Source: Ideonella_A sakaiensis_A (lineage in GTDB: Bacteria; Pseudomonadota; Gammaproteobacteria; Burkholderiales; Burkholderiaceae_C). From it: a stretch of 64,000 nt of DNA. The stretch spans positions 4,340,001-4,404,000 of the forward strand of contig NZ_CP182947.1 in NCBI RefSeq assembly GCF_048320135.1, in the 5' to 3' direction. Position numbers and translations under genes: made by a program. The notes below the pieces were generated by a model. The model ran no database searches. It was not told the DNA's origin and saw only the letters and a list, made by a program, of their open reading frames with translations. Within the stretch, counting starts at the first letter, position 1. Each line of letters starts with the position of its first letter. This document shows positions 1-8,402 of the stretch, in pieces.

Positions 1-687
1 ATCAAGGCGCTGATGACGCGCAGCCTGCAGCAGCGCGAATGGCGGCCGGGCGACGCGATTCCGAGCGAGCTCGAACTGGCCGCGCGTTTCAAGGTCAGCC
101 AGGGTACGGTGCGCAAGGCGATCGACGAGCTGGCGACCGAAAACCTGCTGGTGCGCAGGCAAGGCAAGGGCACCTTCGTCGCGACCCATTCCGAGCAGCA
201 GGCGCAGTACCGATTCCTGCGCCTGGCGGCCGACGATGGTTCGGAGGAGCCGGCCGCGCGCCGCTTCATCGACTGCCGGCGCCTGCGCGCGCCGGCCGAG
301 GTCGCGCGGGCTTTCGGCCTGAAATCCGGCGACGCTGCGGTGCAGGTCAGGCGGGTGCTGTCGTTTCGCGGCAAGGCGGTGATCTTCGACGACATCTGGC
401 TGCCGGGCAAACTGTTCAAGGGCCTGAGTGCCGAGCGCCTGAGTGGTTACCGCGGGCCGATGTATGCACTGTTCGAGACCGAGTTCGGTGTCCACATGGT
501 GCGTGCCGAGGAGAAGATCCGTGCGGTTGCGGCCGATCCGGTCGCCGCGCAGATGCTTGGCGTGGAAGAGGGCAGTCCGTTGCTCAGCGTCGAGCGGCTG
601 TCGCTGACCTACGGCGACCGCCCGGTCGAGTTGCGCCGCGGTCTCTACCACACCGACGCCCACCATTACCGCAACGAATTGAACTGA
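1..687 (+). CDS. GntR/HutC-family transcriptional regulator (5' partial)
   Basis: Winged-helix regulator with an N-terminal GntR DNA-binding domain (the segment around IPSELELAARFKVSQGTVRKA is a classic GntR helix-turn-helix) and a C-terminal UTRA ligand-binding domain that ends in a typical ERLSLTYGDRPVELRRG stretch. The frame is open to base 1 (IKAL precedes the first ATG at 13) and family members have about 10-20 more N-terminal residues, so the true start lies outside the window. It sits on the same strand directly upstream of sdhCDAB, as in many Burkholderiales, and so is a candidate regulator of the succinate dehydrogenase operon. Its ligand is not known from the sequence. Confidence 0.9.
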   Translation: MKALMTRSLQQREWRPGDAIPSELELAARFKVSQGTVRKAIDELATENLLVRRQGKGTFVATHSEQQAQYRFLRLAADDGSEEPAARRFIDCRRLRAPAEVARAFGLKSGDAAVQVRRVLSFRGKAVIFDDIWLPGKLFKGLSAERLSGYRGPMYALFETEFGVHMVRAEEKIRAVAADPVAAQMLGVEEGSPLLSVERLSLTYGDRPVELRRGLYHTDAHHYRNELN

Positions 688-779
688 TCCGGAGAAGTCT
701 TTGCCGCACGCCGCGGGTCGGCTTGCTGCGATGCAATAAACTCTTCCGGCCGACACATTTATTGACAAGAAGGCCGCAA

Positions 780-1205
780 ATGGCAACAGAACCTCTGAAA
801 CCACGTCCGGTATACCGCAATATCCACGTCTCGCAGATCGCGCGCTACCGCCTGCCGCCGGCCGGCGTGGTGTCGATCCTGCACCGCATCAGCGGCGTGC
901 TGATGTTTCTGCTGATGCCGTTCATCATCTGGATGTTCGACACCAGCGTGACTTCCGAGATTTCCTACGACCGGTTCACCACCGCCTTCAATGCCGGCCT
1001 GCTCGGGCTGCCCGGCTTTTTCTGGAAGCTGGTCGCGCTGGCGCTGATCTGGGCCTTCCTGCACCACCTGATTGCCGGCGTGCGCCACCTGTGGATGGAC
1101 ATGACCCATGCGGTCGGCAAGGAATTCGGCCGCAGCAGTGCAATCGTCACGCTGGTGCTCAGCATTGCGCTGACGCTGGCGCTCGGCTTCAAGCTCTTCT
1201 TCTGA
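780..1205 (+). CDS. sdhC: Succinate dehydrogenase cytochrome b556 subunit
   Basis: Membrane anchor of respiratory complex II; it binds heme b and ubiquinone together with SdhD. The 141-residue product has the N-terminal RPVYRNIHVSQIARYRLP and SILHRISG motifs of SdhC, three hydrophobic membrane segments, and the heme-ligand region HHLIAGVRHLWMD. The start is the ATG at 780, preceded by AAGAAGG; the longer open frame upstream belongs to overlap with the regulator. First gene of sdhCDAB. The 92 bp gap after the GntR gene should hold the promoter, but I see no clear consensus boxes. Confidence 0.95.
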   Translation: MATEPLKPRPVYRNIHVSQIARYRLPPAGVVSILHRISGVLMFLLMPFIIWMFDTSVTSEISYDRFTTAFNAGLLGLPGFFWKLVALALIWAFLHHLIAGVRHLWMDMTHAVGKEFGRSSAIVTLVLSIALTLALGFKLFF

Positions 1206-1219
1206 ACGCGACGACTTCA

Positions 1220-1582
1220 ATGGCACAGAATTTCGGATCGAAACGGATCGTCGTCGGCGCCCATTACGGGCTGCGCGACTGGCTGTCGCAGCGCGTCACC
1301 GCCGCGTTGATGGCCTTGTTCACGCTGCTGGTGATCGTGCAGGTGCTGCTGCCTGGCGAAATGGGCTATGACAAGTGGGCGGCAATCTTCTCGTCGCAGT
1401 GGATGAAGGCGCTGACCTTCGTCGTCATCGTCTCGCTGCTGTACCACGCCTGGGTCGGCATGCGCGATGTCTGGATGGACTACGTGAAGCCGATGGGCAT
1501 CCGGCTGGCGCTGCAGATATTCACGATCGCGTGGCTGGTTGGCTGTGCGGGTTGGGCAATCCAGGTGTTGTGGAGGCTGTAA
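1220..1582 (+). CDS. sdhD: Succinate dehydrogenase hydrophobic membrane anchor subunit
   Basis: Second membrane subunit of complex II, 120 residues. It shows the SdhD signature GLRDWLSQRVTA near the N-terminus, three membrane segments, and the heme-binding stretch YHAWVGMRDVWMDY. It follows sdhC by 14 bp and precedes sdhA by 5 bp, so it is co-transcribed. The ATG at 1220 gives the length usual for beta-proteobacterial SdhD. Confidence 0.94.
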   Translation: MAQNFGSKRIVVGAHYGLRDWLSQRVTAALMALFTLLVIVQVLLPGEMGYDKWAAIFSSQWMKALTFVVIVSLLYHAWVGMRDVWMDYVKPMGIRLALQIFTIAWLVGCAGWAIQVLWRL

Positions 1583-1587
1583 ACGAA

Positions 1588-3378
1588 ATGGGCTCAACCA
1601 TCACGAAACGCAAGTTCGATGTCGTCATCGTCGGGGCCGGCGGCTCCGGCATGCGCGCGTCGCTGCAACTGGCCGAGGCCGGTCTCAATGTCGCGGTGTT
1701 GTCGAAGGTCTTCCCGACCCGCTCGCACACGGTCGCCGCACAAGGCGGCATCGGCGCCTCGCTCGGCAACATGAGCGAGGACAACTGGCACTTCCACTTC
1801 TACGACACGATCAAGGGCTCCGACTGGCTCGGTGACCAGGACGCGATCGAATTCATGTGCCGCGAGGCGCCGAAGGTGGTCTACGAACTCGAGCATTTCG
1901 GGATGCCGTTCGACCGCAATCCCGACGGTACGATCTACCAGCGCCCATTCGGCGGCCACACCGCGAACTACGGGGAAAAGCCGGTGCAGCGCGCCTGCGC
2001 CGCTGCCGACCGCACCGGACACGCGATGCTGCACACGCTGTACCAGCGCAACGTCAAGGCACGCACCAATTTCTTCGTCGAGTGGATGGCGCTGGACCTG
2101 ATCCGCGACGCCGAAGGCGATGTCGTCGGCGTCACCGCGCTGGAGATGGAGACTGGCGACCTGCACATCCTCGAAGCGAAGACGGTGCTGCTGGCAACCG
2201 GTGGCGCCGGCCGTATCTTTGCCGCATCGACGAATGCCTTCATCAATACCGGCGACGGCCTCGGCATGGCGGCGCGCGCCGGCATTCCGCTCGAGGACAT
2301 GGAGTTCTGGCAGTTCCACCCGACCGGCGTGCACAACGCCGGCGTGCTGCTGACCGAAGGCTGCCGCGGCGAAGGCGCGATTCTGCGCAACAGCAACGGC
2401 GAGCGTTTCATGGAGCGTTATGCGCCGACGCTGAAGGACCTCGCGCCGCGCGACTTCGTCTCGCGCTGCATGGACCAGGAGATCAAGGAAGGCCGCGGCT
2501 GCGGGCCTGACAAGGACTACATCCAGCTCGACATGACCCACCTCGGCGCCGAGACGATCATGAAACGGCTGCCGAGCGTGTTCGAGATCGGCCACAACTT
2601 CGCCAACGTCGACATCACGAAGGAGCCGATTCCGGTCGTGCCGACGATCCACTACCAGATGGGCGGCATCCCGACCAATATCCACGGCCAGGTCGTCGTG
2701 CCGAAGGATGGCAATCCGAACACGGTCGTCAACGGGCTGTATGCGGTCGGCGAATGCTCGTGCGTCAGCGTCCACGGCGCCAACCGCCTCGGCACCAACT
2801 CGCTGCTCGACCTGCTGGTTTTTGGCCGCGCGGCCGGCAACCACATCGTCGAGCAACAGCTGAAGCAGCGCTCCCACAAGCCGCTGCCGGCCGATGCCGC
2901 CGACGCCACCCAGGCGCGACTGGCCCGGCTCGACGGCAGCAGCAGCGGCGAATATGCGCAGGATGTCGCCAACGATCTGCGGCGGACGATGCAGACCCAT
3001 GCCGGCGTCTTCCGCACCCAGGCGTCGATGAACGAGGGCGTCGAGAAGGTCAAGCAGCTCGCCGAGCGGGTCAAGGCGATCCACCTGGCCGACAAGTCGC
3101 AGGTCTTCAATACCGCGCGCATCGAGGCGCTCGAAGTCGAGAACCTGATCGAGTCGGCGCTGGCGACGATGGTCTCGGCAGCGGCGCGTACCGAAAGCCG
3201 CGGCGCCCACACCGTCAACGATTACGCCGACTCGCCGGAATTTCCGGCCGGCCGCAACGATGTCGAGTGGATGAAACACACCTTGTGGTACAGCGAAGGC
3301 AACCGGCTCGACTACAAGCCGGTCAACCTGCAGCCGCTGACCGCCGAATCGGTTCCGCCGAAAATCCGCACGTTCTAA
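1588..3378 (+). CDS. sdhA: Succinate dehydrogenase flavoprotein subunit
   Basis: Catalytic subunit that oxidises succinate to fumarate with covalently bound FAD. The 596-residue product has the dinucleotide-binding GAGGSG at residues 16-21 and the RSHTVAAQGG motif, whose His47 is the FAD-linking histidine. It also has the substrate-site segment HPTGVHNAGVLLTEGCRGEG and the C-terminal RLGTNSLLDLLVFGRAAG. Length matches the family (about 590). The ATG at 1588 lies 5 bp after sdhD; a longer open frame upstream is an overlap artefact. Confidence 0.98.
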   Translation: MGSTITKRKFDVVIVGAGGSGMRASLQLAEAGLNVAVLSKVFPTRSHTVAAQGGIGASLGNMSEDNWHFHFYDTIKGSDWLGDQDAIEFMCREAPKVVYELEHFGMPFDRNPDGTIYQRPFGGHTANYGEKPVQRACAAADRTGHAMLHTLYQRNVKARTNFFVEWMALDLIRDAEGDVVGVTALEMETGDLHILEAKTVLLATGGAGRIFAASTNAFINTGDGLGMAARAGIPLEDMEFWQFHPTGVHNAGVLLTEGCRGEGAILRNSNGERFMERYAPTLKDLAPRDFVSRCMDQEIKEGRGCGPDKDYIQLDMTHLGAETIMKRLPSVFEIGHNFANVDITKEPIPVVPTIHYQMGGIPTNIHGQVVVPKDGNPNTVVNGLYAVGECSCVSVHGANRLGTNSLLDLLVFGRAAGNHIVEQQLKQRSHKPLPADAADATQARLARLDGSSSGEYAQDVANDLRRTMQTHAGVFRTQASMNEGVEKVKQLAERVKAIHLADKSQVFNTARIEALEVENLIESALATMVSAAARTESRGAHTVNDYADSPEFPAGRNDVEWMKHTLWYSEGNRLDYKPVNLQPLTAESVPPKIRTF

Positions 3379-3417
3379 GTCCGGCCGCGCTGCGGCCGCC
3401 GACGCCGAAAGAATCAC

Positions 3418-4122
3418 ATGTCCAAACGCGTTTTCAATATCTACCGCTACGACCCCGATGCCGATGCGAAGCCGCGCATGCAGACGCTCGAGGTCGAACT
3501 CGACGGCAGCGAACGCATGCTGCTCGATGCCCTGAACAAGCTGAAGGCGGTCGACCCGAGCCTGAGCTTCCGCCGGTCCTGCCGCGAAGGGGTCTGCGGC
3601 TCCGATGCGATGAACATCAACGGCAAGAATGGTCTGGCGTGCCTGACCAACATGCGCACGCTGCCCGGCGTCGTGACGCTGAAGCCGCTGCCCGGCCTGC
3701 CGGTGATCCGCGACCTGATCGTCGACATGACGCAGTTCTTCAAGCAATACAACTCGATCAAGCCGTATCTGGTCAACGAGACGATGCCGCCCGAGAAGGA
3801 GCGCTTGCAGACACCGGAAGAGCGCGATGAGCTGAACGGGCTGTACGAGTGCATCCTGTGCGCGAGCTGCTCGACCAGCTGCCCGAGTTTCTGGTGGAAC
3901 CCGGACAAGTTCGTCGGACCGGCCGGCTTGCTGCAGGCCTACCGCTTCATTGCCGACAGCCGCGACCAGGATACCGAGGCCCGCCTCGACAATCTCGAGG
4001 ATCCGTACCGGCTGTTCCGCTGCCACACGATCATGAACTGCGTCGATGTCTGCCCGAAGAACCTGAACCCGACCAAGGCGATCGGCAAGATCAAGGAGAT
4101 GATGGTCCGCCGCGCCGTCTGA
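3418..4122 (+). CDS. sdhB: Succinate dehydrogenase iron-sulfur subunit
   Basis: Electron-transfer subunit of complex II, 234 residues. Cysteine clusters for all three centres are visible: the ferredoxin-type 2Fe-2S site (SCREGVCGSDAM and GLAC), the 4Fe-4S site (CILCASCSTSC) and the 3Fe-4S site (CHTIMNCVDVCPKNLNP). It follows sdhA by 39 bp. Confidence 0.97.
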   Translation: MSKRVFNIYRYDPDADAKPRMQTLEVELDGSERMLLDALNKLKAVDPSLSFRRSCREGVCGSDAMNINGKNGLACLTNMRTLPGVVTLKPLPGLPVIRDLIVDMTQFFKQYNSIKPYLVNETMPPEKERLQTPEERDELNGLYECILCASCSTSCPSFWWNPDKFVGPAGLLQAYRFIADSRDQDTEARLDNLEDPYRLFRCHTIMNCVDVCPKNLNPTKAIGKIKEMMVRRAV

Positions 4123-4128
4123 AGACCG

Positions 4129-4410
4129 ATGCCAGACCGGATCGATGACCGAGCAATGAGCAAGCTGCGCTGGCGCTGCCGGCGCGGTCTGCTCGAAAAC
4201 GACCTGCTGATCGAGCGATTCTTCGACCGGCACGCGCAGACGCTGACGACCCGGCAGGCCGACGGTCTGCAGCAGCTGATGGCGCTGTCGGACAACGATC
4301 TGCTCGATCTGCTGCTCGGCCGCCAGCAGCCCACCGGCGAACTGCTGGCGCCGGAAGTGGTCGAAGTGCTCGAGCAGATGCGCGTGCCGGCGCCGGCAGC
4401 AGGCCGCTGA
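4129..4410 (+). CDS. sdhE: FAD assembly factor SdhE (succinate dehydrogenase assembly factor 2)
   Basis: Small cytosolic protein that promotes covalent flavinylation of SdhA. The conserved RGxxE motif of SdhE/YgfY is present as CRRGLLENDLLI, followed by a helical region ending DLLDLLLGRQ. It starts 6 bp after sdhB and is clearly in the sdh operon. The ATG at 4129 gives 93 residues; the in-frame ATG at 4156 (MSKLRWRCRRG) would give about 84, closer to the usual family length, and is an equally good start. Confidence 0.9.
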   Translation: MPDRIDDRAMSKLRWRCRRGLLENDLLIERFFDRHAQTLTTRQADGLQQLMALSDNDLLDLLLGRQQPTGELLAPEVVEVLEQMRVPAPAAGR

Positions 4411-4470
4411 CGGGCCCGCTGTCGATCCAGGATTCGACCGCTATTTTTTTACCGCCAACCAGGAATGCCC

Positions 4471-5784
4471 ATGACACCGTCCGACGTCAAAGCCACCCTT
4501 TCGTTTTCCGATGGCAGCCCGAGCATGGAGCTGCCGATCCTCAAGGGGACCATCGGCCCGGATGTGGTCGATATCCGCAAGCTGTACGGCCAGACCGGCA
4601 AGTTCACCTACGACCCGGGCTTTTTGTCGACCGCTTCGTGTGATTCCTCGATCACCTACATCGACGGCGACAAGGGCGAGCTGCTGTACCGCGGCTATCC
4701 GATCGAGCAGCTTGCCGAGCATTGCGACTTTCTCGACGTCTGCTATCTGCTGCTGCACGGGGAATTGCCGAACCAGCAGCAGCAGAAGGATTTCGACCGT
4801 CTGGTCTCGGTGCACACGATGGTCAACGAGCAGATGCAGTTTTTCCTGCGCGGCTTCCGTCGTGATGCGCACCCGATGGCGATCATGACCGGCCTGGTCG
4901 GCGGCATGTCGGCCTTCTATCACGACAGCACCGACGTCCACAATCCGAAGCACCGCGAGATCAGCGCGATCCGGTTGATCGCGAAGATGCCGACTCTGGT
5001 GTCGATGGCCTATAAATATACGATCGGCCAGCCCTACATCTATCCGAAGAACGACCTGTCGTATTCGGCGAACTTCATGCGGATGATGTTCGGCACGCCG
5101 TGCGAGGAATACGAGCCGAACGACGTGCTGGTGCGCGCGATGGACCGCATCTTCATCCTGCACGCCGACCACGAGCAGAACGCGTCGACGTCGACGGTGC
5201 GGCTGTGCGGCAGCTCGGGCACCAACCCGTTCGCCGCGATCGCCGCCGGCGTCGCCTGCCTGTGGGGCCCGGCGCACGGCGGGGCCAACGAGGCGGCGCT
5301 GAACATGCTCGAGGAAATCCAGCGCAACGGTGGCGCCGAGAAGATCGGCGACTTCATCAAGCAGGTGAAGGACAAGAACTCGAACGTCAAGCTGATGGGC
5401 TTCGGCCACCGCGTCTACAAGAACTACGACCCGCGGGCCAAGCTGATGCGCGAAACCTGCCACGAGGTGCTCGGCGCGCTCGGGCTGGAAAACGATCCGC
5501 TGTTCAAGCTCGCGATGACGCTCGAGAAGATTGCGCTGGAAGACGACTATTTCGTCGCCCGCAAGCTGTATCCGAACGTCGATTTCTATTCCGGCATCGT
5601 GCAGCGCGCGATCGGCATCCCGGTCAGCCTGTTCACCGCGATCTTCGCGCTCGCCCGCACGGTTGGCTGGATTGCGCAGCTGAACGAGATGATCGGCGAC
5701 CCGGAGTACAAGATCGGCCGGCCGCGCCAGCTCTACAGCGGCTCGCCGCGGCGCGACGTGAAGCCGCTCGGCGGCCGCAGCTGA
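4471..5784 (+). CDS. gltA: Citrate synthase, type II
   Basis: Condenses oxaloacetate and acetyl-CoA to citrate at the entry to the TCA cycle. The 437-residue product is of the hexameric, NADH-sensitive Gram-negative type. Catalytic features include the GFGHRVYKNYDPR motif and the C-terminal YPNVDFYSGI with the catalytic Asp. I chose ATG 4471 (MTPSDVKATLSF) because AGGA at 4461-4464 is correctly spaced for it and only 1 nt from the alternative ATG at 4465. It lies at the end of the sdh cluster and is followed by a strong terminator. Confidence 0.97.
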   Translation: MTPSDVKATLSFSDGSPSMELPILKGTIGPDVVDIRKLYGQTGKFTYDPGFLSTASCDSSITYIDGDKGELLYRGYPIEQLAEHCDFLDVCYLLLHGELPNQQQQKDFDRLVSVHTMVNEQMQFFLRGFRRDAHPMAIMTGLVGGMSAFYHDSTDVHNPKHREISAIRLIAKMPTLVSMAYKYTIGQPYIYPKNDLSYSANFMRMMFGTPCEEYEPNDVLVRAMDRIFILHADHEQNASTSTVRLCGSSGTNPFAAIAAGVACLWGPAHGGANEAALNMLEEIQRNGGAEKIGDFIKQVKDKNSNVKLMGFGHRVYKNYDPRAKLMRETCHEVLGALGLENDPLFKLAMTLEKIALEDDYFVARKLYPNVDFYSGIVQRAIGIPVSLFTAIFALARTVGWIAQLNEMIGDPEYKIGRPRQLYSGSPRRDVKPLGGRS

Positions 5785-5816
5785 TCCGGCACAGCTGTTC
5801 GTCGCGTTTGCACACC

Positions 5817-5847
5817 AACCCCGGCCAATGGCCGGGGTTTTTGTTTT
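5817..5847 (+). terminator. Rho-independent terminator after gltA
   Basis: A perfect stem AACCCCGGCC / GGCCGGGGTT with a 3-nt AAT loop is followed by a T-rich tract (TTTTTGTTTT). It lies 33 bp after the gltA stop and should end the sdh-gltA transcript before leuC. Confidence 0.92.
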
Positions 5848-5937
5848 CCGGCCAGCCACCCTGCGGCCACGCGATTCGACTGGAAAGCCTAAAATAGGAG
5901 GTTTTCCCTGAACCGCACAATCGAACAGAGGCTGACG

Positions 5938-7347
5938 ATGGGCCGCACCCTTTACGACAAGATCTGGGACGAACATGTCGTCCACACCGAGGATGATGGC
6001 ACGTCGCTGCTGTACATCGACCGCCACCTTGTCCACGAGGTCACCAGCCCGCAGGCCTTCGAAGGGCTCGATCAGGCGCAGCGCAAGGTCTGGCGGATTT
6101 CTGCCAATCTGGCCGTCAGCGACCACAACGTGCCGACCACCGACCGCTCGCAGGGCATTGCCGACCCGATTTCGCGGCTGCAGGTCGACACGCTCGACGC
6201 CAACTGCGACCGCTTCGGCATCACGCAGTTCAAGATGAACGACAAGCGGCAGGGCATCGTCCATGTGATCGGCCCTGAGCAGGGTGCGACGCTGCCGGGG
6301 ATGACCGTCGTCTGCGGCGACTCGCACACCTCGACGCACGGTGCATTTGGTGCGCTGGCCCACGGCATCGGCACCAGCGAGGTCGAGCACGTGCTGGCGA
6401 CGCAGACCTTGCTTGCGCGCAAGGCAAAAAACATGCTGGTGCGCGTCGAGGGCAGGCTGCAGCCCGGCTGCGGCGCGAAGGACATCGTGCTGGCGGTGAT
6501 CGGCAAGATCGGCACCGCCGGCGGCACCGGCTACACGATCGAATTCGGCGGCAACGCGATCCGTGCGCTGAGCATGGAAGGCCGGATGACGGTGTGCAAC
6601 ATGGCGATCGAAGCGGGCGCCCGTGCCGGCCTGATCGCGGTCGACGAAACGACGCTGGCGTATGTGAAGAACCGGCCGTTTTCGCCGCGTGGCGCCGAGT
6701 TCGAACAGGCCGTCGCCTATTGGCGCACGCTTTATTCGGATGCCGATGCGCACTGGGATGCCGTCGTCGAGATCGACGCCGCGAAGATCCGCCCGCAGGT
6801 CACCTGGGGCACTTCGCCGGAAATGGTGCTCAGCATCGACGACCGGGTTCCGGATCCGGACCGCGAAAAGGATGCCGGCAAGCGCGATGCGATCGAGCGG
6901 GCGCTCAAATACATGAACCTGCAGCCGAACAAGCCGATCGTCGACATCATGCTCGACAAGATCTTCATCGGCTCGTGCACCAATTCGCGGATCGAGGACA
7001 TGCGCGAGGCCGCCGCCGTCGTGCGCCGGCTCGGCCGCAAGGTGGCGCCGAATATCCGGCTCGCGATGGTCGTGCCGGGCTCCGGACTGGTCAAGGAGCA
7101 GGCCGAGTGTGAAGGGCTGGACGCGATCTTCAAGGCCGCCGGTTTCGAATGGCGCGAGCCCGGCTGCTCGATGTGCCTGGCGATGAATGCCGACCGGCTC
7201 GAGCCGGGCGAGCGCTGCGCGTCGACGTCGAACCGCAATTTCGAGGGTCGCCAGGGCGCTGGCGGTCGCACCCACCTGGTCAGCCCGGCGATGGCCGCGG
7301 CCGCGGCGATCGAAGGCCACTTCGTCGACGTCGCAAGACTGTCCTGA
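5938..7347 (+). CDS. leuC: 3-isopropylmalate dehydratase large subunit
   Basis: Aconitase-family 4Fe-4S enzyme; with LeuD it isomerises 2- to 3-isopropylmalate in leucine biosynthesis. The 469-residue product has the N-terminal LYDKIWDEHVV, the DSHTSTHGAFGALAHGIGTSE block, and the cluster-ligand cysteines in GSCTNSR and PGCSMCLAMN. Length is normal. First gene of leuC-leuD-(membrane protein)-leuB. Confidence 0.97.
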   Translation: MGRTLYDKIWDEHVVHTEDDGTSLLYIDRHLVHEVTSPQAFEGLDQAQRKVWRISANLAVSDHNVPTTDRSQGIADPISRLQVDTLDANCDRFGITQFKMNDKRQGIVHVIGPEQGATLPGMTVVCGDSHTSTHGAFGALAHGIGTSEVEHVLATQTLLARKAKNMLVRVEGRLQPGCGAKDIVLAVIGKIGTAGGTGYTIEFGGNAIRALSMEGRMTVCNMAIEAGARAGLIAVDETTLAYVKNRPFSPRGAEFEQAVAYWRTLYSDADAHWDAVVEIDAAKIRPQVTWGTSPEMVLSIDDRVPDPDREKDAGKRDAIERALKYMNLQPNKPIVDIMLDKIFIGSCTNSRIEDMREAAAVVRRLGRKVAPNIRLAMVVPGSGLVKEQAECEGLDAIFKAAGFEWREPGCSMCLAMNADRLEPGERCASTSNRNFEGRQGAGGRTHLVSPAMAAAAAIEGHFVDVARLS

Positions 7348-7364
7348 TTCGAGGAGCACAGACG

Positions 7365-8009
7365 ATGCAAGCCTTTCGCATCCATACCGGACTGGTTGCG
7401 CCACTGGACCGGGAAAATGTCGATACCGACGCGATCATTCCGAAGCAATTTCTGAAATCGATCAAGAAGACCGGTTTCGGCCAGAACCTGTTCGACGAGT
7501 GGCGCTACCTCGACCCCGGATTTCCGGGCCAGGATCCCACATCGCGCAAGCCGAATCCGGATTTCGTGCTGAACCAGTCCCGCTACAAGGGCGCGTCGGT
7601 GCTGCTCGCGCGGGCCAATTTCGGTTGTGGCTCGTCGCGTGAACATGCGCCGTGGGCGCTCGACCAGTTCGGCTTCCGCGCGATCATCGCGCCGAGTTTT
7701 GCCGACATCTTCTTCAACAACTGCTTCAAGAACGGCCTGCTGCCGATCACGCTGCAGGAGGCGGCGGTCGCCAAGCTGTTCGATGAGACGGCGGCTTTTG
7801 TCGGCTACCAGCTGACGATCGATCTGGAGCGCCAGGTCGTCGTCAAGCCCGACGGCAGCGAATTGCCGTTCGAGATCCAGCCGTTCCGAAAATACTGCCT
7901 GATCAATGGTTTCGACGACATCGCGCTGACGCTGCGCCATGCCGACAAGATCAAGGCCTTCGAGGCCGAGCGGTTGCTGCGCAAGCCCTGGCTGGCGAAT
8001 ACGGTATGA
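7365..8009 (+). CDS. leuD: 3-isopropylmalate dehydratase small subunit
   Basis: Swivel-domain partner of LeuC, 214 residues. It shows the family motifs NVDTDAIIPKQFLK and NFGCGSSREHAPWAL. The ATG at 7365 is preceded by GAGGAG at 7351-7356; the open frame upstream of it is an artefact of overlap with leuC. The gap to leuC is 17 bp; some Burkholderiales carry a small entericidin-like gene here, and none is present. Confidence 0.96.
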   Translation: MQAFRIHTGLVAPLDRENVDTDAIIPKQFLKSIKKTGFGQNLFDEWRYLDPGFPGQDPTSRKPNPDFVLNQSRYKGASVLLARANFGCGSSREHAPWALDQFGFRAIIAPSFADIFFNNCFKNGLLPITLQEAAVAKLFDETAAFVGYQLTIDLERQVVVKPDGSELPFEIQPFRKYCLINGFDDIALTLRHADKIKAFEAERLLRKPWLANTV

Positions 8010-8024
8010 CGGCCATCGTCGGTC

Positions 8025-8402
8025 ATGCCGGTCGCGTCGCCGACCGGCCCGCTTTGGACTGAGATGGCCGCCGCGCCTGTCCCCAGCCGTTTGTACCGGG
8101 TGCTGTCGCGGCACTGGTGGCTGAGCCTGCTGCTGATGGGCATCAGTTTTGTCTGCTTCGGACTGGCGTCGCTGAACCTGTTGCAGATGCTCGGCGCCAA
8201 TCTGTCGTTCCTTGCCCGCCACGGCATCGATGCGGTGCGCGAAGGTGGTTTGCTGCAGTTGCTTGAACTCGTCGTGTCGGGATATGCCGCCGCGGTTTTT
8301 TATATCTTTTTCAGGCTGTGTGAGAAGGCGCTGGTCGACCGGCTGGCTTATGTCGTGCCACGCGACGGCGCCGTTTCCGCAACAGAAGGAAATCTCTCGT
8401 GA
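8025..8402 (+). CDS. Small membrane protein between leuD and leuB
   Basis: Unrecognised 125-residue protein with two strong hydrophobic segments (WWLSLLLMGISFVCFGLASL, and the later VSGYAAAVFYIFFRL), so probably a two-span inner-membrane protein. It starts 15 bp after leuD, and its TGA overlaps the GTG start of leuB by 4 nt (GTGA), implying translational coupling. An in-frame ATG at 8064 (MAAAPVPSRLYR) is an alternative start. I cannot assign a function. Its placement makes it a member of the leu operon rather than a chance frame. Confidence 0.65.
   Translation: MPVASPTGPLWTEMAAAPVPSRLYRVLSRHWWLSLLLMGISFVCFGLASLNLLQMLGANLSFLARHGIDAVREGGLLQLLELVVSGYAAAVFYIFFRLCEKALVDRLAYVVPRDGAVSATEGNLS

Noticed and set aside
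1594..4233. 879-codon open frame on the minus strand across sdhA and sdhB
   Set aside because: It is the mirror of strongly conserved sdh coding sequence in a high-GC genome and has no recognisable domains.
4441..7404. 987-codon minus-strand open frame across gltA and leuC
   Set aside because: Antisense shadow of two well-supported genes; its composition (His/Arg/Asp-rich) is typical of reverse-strand artefacts.
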